A DNA stretch of 64,000 nt, from positions 23,725,586-23,789,585 of the forward strand of contig CM029382.1 of NCBI GenBank assembly GCA_017165825.1, written 5' to 3'. The translations under genes and the position numbers were made by a program. Positions 60,520 through 64,000 of the stretch are shown here, piece after piece (positions within the stretch are counted from its first letter, which is position 1; each line of letters begins with the position of its first letter). This DNA is from Hepsetus odoe. Taxonomy: Eukaryota; Chordata; Actinopteri; Characiformes; Hepsetidae. Below the pieces are notes generated by a model. The model saw only the letters and a program-made list of their open reading frames with translations, made no database searches and was not told the origin of the DNA.

Positions 60520-60930
60520 AGGATCTTCTTCTTCTTCTTCTTCTTCTTCTGCTTCATCACCACAGCAGATTAACCTCCATTTCTTCCTGACCTCTGCATC
60601 ATCCTCCTTCACAACAGACCTCCTGCATGCCCTCTCTCACCACATCCATAAACCTTCCTTTTGATCTTCCTCTTCTCCTCTTTCCTGGCAGCTCCATCTC
60701 CAACATCCTTCTTCCAATATACTCCTCGTCTCTCCTCTGTACATGTCCAAAACAATGCAACCTTGCTTCTCCAACTTTGTCTCCAAAATGTCCAACCTGA
60801 ACTGTCCCTTAAATATACTAATTTCTGTTGATCCTGTTGATCCTCTTCACACCCAATGAAAATCTCAGCATCTTTAACTCTGACACCTCCAGCTCCGCCT
60901 CCTGTCTTTTCATCAGCTCAAACAGAAATG
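60520..60930 (-). mobile_element. LINE 3' end fragment
   Basis: Starts with a TTC repeat (the LINE tail, inverted) and runs to CCTCCTGTCTTTTCATCA. A second copy in the same orientation as 60115. Confidence 0.7.
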
Positions 60931-61705
60931 ATCATGACCTTGGGAAAATAAATCCAAGATCTGGGAGGGTCAACGCAATAATCCTTCATGGGTTTTTTTT
61001 TTTTTTTTTAAGTGGTTTGTGAATCAATGGGCATAAGAAACCAAGAGCAAAGATGAGTGTGGCTGCAGTGGCTTCGTGGTTACCACTTGATGAATTGGCT
61101 GGTGCCAGTGATGTGCCCACCGCGGCGTATTGCCATCAAGGTACTGCAGTGGTCCTTAGTGCCCAACAGCTACTCTTGAATCCAGTCATGTTGAGCAATT
61201 AATCCAGAGTATGAATCTTTTTGCAGCCCTGCAATCAGCTACGTAAGTCAGGTGGAAACTGGACAAATGCAGGTTGCTTCAGTCTTTTTCCATATAAAAG
61301 CTTGCCGTCTGCAATTACAGTGCTCTAAAAATACTCCCTGTGATGATTTCATATTCTTTCAAAGGTCATTTTTTGTAATTGCTCAGTTACTGGGCTGCAC
61401 CAAAATGATAGCCGTTGCAACAGTGAGCAAATGACAGCCGAACAAATAACTTTTCTTGTCGGCTTTCTCTTTCGCTTTCTTCCTCTCTCCGTTTCATTGC
61501 TTCTTTGTCTCCTTGATAGAATAATCAATATCTCAGGGTAAGAAAAAAAGTCTTTTCACTCAGGGTCATATATTCAGTAAATGTGTGACGATTTGACTCG
61601 GCTGTATTTAAACCCACTCCAAATCACAAAACAGCAAACAGGGAAATCCATCAGAATTTGGGCATCATTCGAGCACTTCTGGATCCAGAGCTGGTTTGGT
61701 CTGAA

Positions 61706-61930
61706 ATGGCCTAGTGGTCAGAAGGTCATGGGTTCGATTCCCAGACCAGTAGGTTGCCCTGAGGCACCCTTGAGCAAGGTACCGTCCCCATCACTGCTTT
61801 CTGGGCACTTTCAATAGCTGCCCCTTTCTGCACGGCATGTGTGTTTGGGGAAACAGAGGTGTAATTTCATTGTGGTTCACTGTGCGCTGTGCTGTGTTTC
61901 GCAGTGGCAAGAATAGTCACTTTCACTTTC
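61706..61930 (+). repeat. SINE family A
   Basis: Plus orientation; head shortened to GGCCTAGTGGTCAGAAGG, tail CACTTTCACTTTC complete. Confidence 0.8.
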
Positions 61931-62079
61931 TTGGTAGGTCTTAATGAAATGTGTCTCCATCTTTTTGAAAATTTTGAAAATGGATATTTGTTGGTGTCCA
62001 AACACTAAATTTCAATACTTCCCTTGTCTTGCTCTTCAGCAAATAAGATTGCTGGTAGGCCAACAGTGTGGATGCTTGA

Positions 62080-62240
62080 CTGGGTGGTGGTGGTGGTGGT
62101 GGTCTAGTGGTAAGATACTCGCCAATGAACCGAGAGGTCCCAGGTTCTAGTGTTTCCACCATTAGGTCCCTGAGCAAGACCCTTAACTCCTTGTAATTAG
62201 GAGTGGAAGAAGCTCTGGAGAAGAGCGTCTGCTAAACGGC
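62080..62240 (+). repeat. SINE family D, plus copy
   Basis: GGTGGTGGTCTAGTGGTAAG head, GAGCAAGACCCTTAACTCC, AGCGTCTGCTAAACGG end. It begins in a short GGT run. Confidence 0.75.
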
Positions 62241-63360
62241 ACTAGTTTAAACGTAGATGAACCCAAATGAATGGCAGCGCCCTTCACATGCCCGTCCTGA
62301 GTTGTGGGATATTCCTTTCTCTTGTCGTTGTATCAAATTTTAATACAACATTTGTAGCGCCAGATTAAAGGACGGCACCTCCGCATGGGAGCGACCAGAG
62401 TGTTAGCTCAGGGGTGTAATCGCTCTTCTCCCAGCACTCGAGAGCAGCTGAAACACGTGTACTAGCGAAGAGGGAGGATGTATTAGTAATGGCTGGTTCA
62501 TCATATGGCCATATGTAATTCATAAGCAGTTGAAGATGCTCTGTCCTCTCAGATCCGTCTCACCCAATCTGCCCATTACAGCTCCATGAGTGAAGGACCT
62601 TATTGGCTGCCTGTCGCAGCTTCCTTGCCGTTTTTACAGGCAGTCTGCTCTCGAATTCGAAATGAAGCGATTTTAAAAGGCCAATGTGGCGTATGTTTCT
62701 TGCATTTTATCTTTTAAGTCCATTTATGTAGGGGTTTATTCAACAAAATGCATTCGTTTGTACATTTTCTGGCGTTCCGTTATAAAACTAATCAATATGT
62801 GGACAACGAAACAGAAGTAAGATGCAGAGGACAGGAAGAAATGGAAACAGATGATTTACTATGGTTCAATTTTCAGAACCAACGAGTTAGATTTCACAAA
62901 AAGCTTCTTCACAGAAAGTCCTTCCATGAATCTGGTTTAAAGACGCTGCCCTGACGCCCGAGACGTCGTTCTACCGGGAGCTTTTGGTCTCAGCTAAAAG
63001 TCATTCATGGTGGATTGATACACGGAGGGTGGTGCAAGGCACCGAACCGATTTCCACGATAATCACCATTCCGTGTAAACCCTCAGAAGATACATGTGGC
63101 TTCTCTCGTGGGATTGTGGCTACATTTGTGTAGATGTCTGGTTCCATTCATCACCAGTTGTTGGTTTCTCCTCAGCATCACATCCATGACCACGGACATC
63201 TCAATCATTTAAACGGAAGTGATTAAAGATGGTGGAATTCCTCCTCGGGATTTATCAACTAAGTGAAATATCACTCCTAGGCATGAAGATGATGGTCCAT
63301 GAGGCACAGGAGCGCTCTCTTAAAGTTTGAAGGCAACTTGGGGTAAATGGAAACTTTAAA
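62241..63360. other. No gene seen; possible regulatory DNA
   Basis: Non-repetitive. Contains the palindrome CATATGGCCATATG (62502-62515) and several TAAT cores. A short LINE-like piece (about 62815-62860) resembles the 34068 family. Confidence 0.35.
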
Positions 63361-63377
63361 TGGGTACACACGTGTTG

Positions 63378-63378
<1 letters not shown>

Positions 63379-63409
<31 letters not shown>
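63379..63409 (+). repeat. (TG)n microsatellite
   Basis: About 15 TG units. Confidence 0.95.
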
Positions 63410-63411
<2 letters not shown>

Positions 63412-63535
63412 GCGCTGCAGGGTAATTTGTGCAAAAGACCAGAGACCCCATCTGCAGACTACAAATCAGCCATTGTGCTCTTGTATTATTTCTTGTCTCT
63501 CCGCCTTTGCCTTTCTCTCTCACTCTCTCTTTTCT

Positions 63536-63561
63536 ACACACACACACACACACACACACAC
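63536..63561 (+). repeat. (CA)n microsatellite
   Basis: About 13 CA units; complementary to the TG runs at 63379 and 63720. Confidence 0.95.
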
Positions 63562-63718
63562 TGAGCGGTCCACTGGGGAAAGATATTAGTTGTGTCACTC
63601 ATCCCTGCGTCCGGGTGCGTCCCATTAGTCCGTTATCCTTCACGGAAAGGCTTTTAAACAGATTCGGGCTTATTGAGGGGCTTTAGCGTGCTGGGTGTGT
63701 ATGCACGTGAATGAGCGG

Positions 63719-63719
<1 letters not shown>

Positions 63720-63747
<28 letters not shown>
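63720..63747 (+). repeat. (TG)n microsatellite
   Basis: About 14 TG units; nothing genic was seen from here to the window end. Confidence 0.95.
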
Positions 63748-63749
<2 letters not shown>

Positions 63750-64000
63750 TAGGTTAGCAGAGCATGTATGTTGGATTGGGAAGGAGGAGACGATGTGTAA
63801 AATAGTGAAGTGCTCTTGTGTGTTTGGCCCAGATCTTTCACTAAGACAATAAGACAGGCTTTTCTGCAGATTATGTCAGAGTGCGCTGCCACTGCTTTAT
63901 AGATTTTAGATCGCTTTAGGCTTTGGGGATCCATGGAATTGAATGTGTGTGTGTGTTTTTATGCATACTATTCATGATGTGTATTTTTATTTGTTTCATA

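Noticed and set aside
8290..61930. tRNA genes suggested by A- and B-box-like heads of many repeats
   Set aside because: They are SINE heads: no complete cloverleaf with anticodon arm and they continue into SINE bodies.

Overview
The window looks like a teleost fish genome segment. It has dense short interspersed repeats with a tRNA-type head, degraded Tc1/mariner, hAT, Harbinger-like and pogo/Tigger-like DNA transposons, LINE fragments, long microsatellites, and split genes with canonical GT-AG introns. An otomorph fish (for example a catfish or relative) is plausible from the repeat style, but this is not proven. No bacterial, organellar or CRISPR features were seen.

Layout. 1-12.4 kb is intergenic and repeat-rich: an internally deleted LTR retrotransposon nested in a LINE, a Tc1 element split by a second element, and several SINEs. 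12.4-35.8 kb holds one large plus-strand gene that I reconstructed from splice sites: 22 coding exons, a continuous frame, 719 residues, about 227 of them lysine by hand count. Most of its exons are phase 0-0 modules encoding a serine/acidic cluster followed by a polylysine run. The modules have multiplied by exon duplication, with flanking intron sequence still matching. I do not recognise the gene; its alternating acidic-serine and basic blocks resemble the layout of NOLC1/Nopp140 and suggest a disordered, CK2-phosphorylated nuclear protein (inference). 38.7-41.9 kb holds a second small plus-strand gene (85 residues, three coding exons and a non-coding last exon). Its start and composition recall vertebrate IMUP (C19orf33). 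42-48.4 kb is repeats and minisatellites.

At 48.4-49.0 kb a CpG-rich promoter and first exon begin a third plus-strand gene, encoding a signal-peptide-like start. The rest of the window (49.0-64.0 kb) appears to be its long first intron, or intron plus intergenic DNA. It carries LINE remnants, a Tigger-like MITE, SINEs and some low-repeat stretches that could be regulatory.

The two lysine/serine-rich genes lie side by side on the same strand with about 2.9 kb between their coding ends, and both combine K-rich and S/D/E-rich segments. They may share ancestry or simply a composition bias. The most interesting signal is the expanding exon-module array of the large gene.
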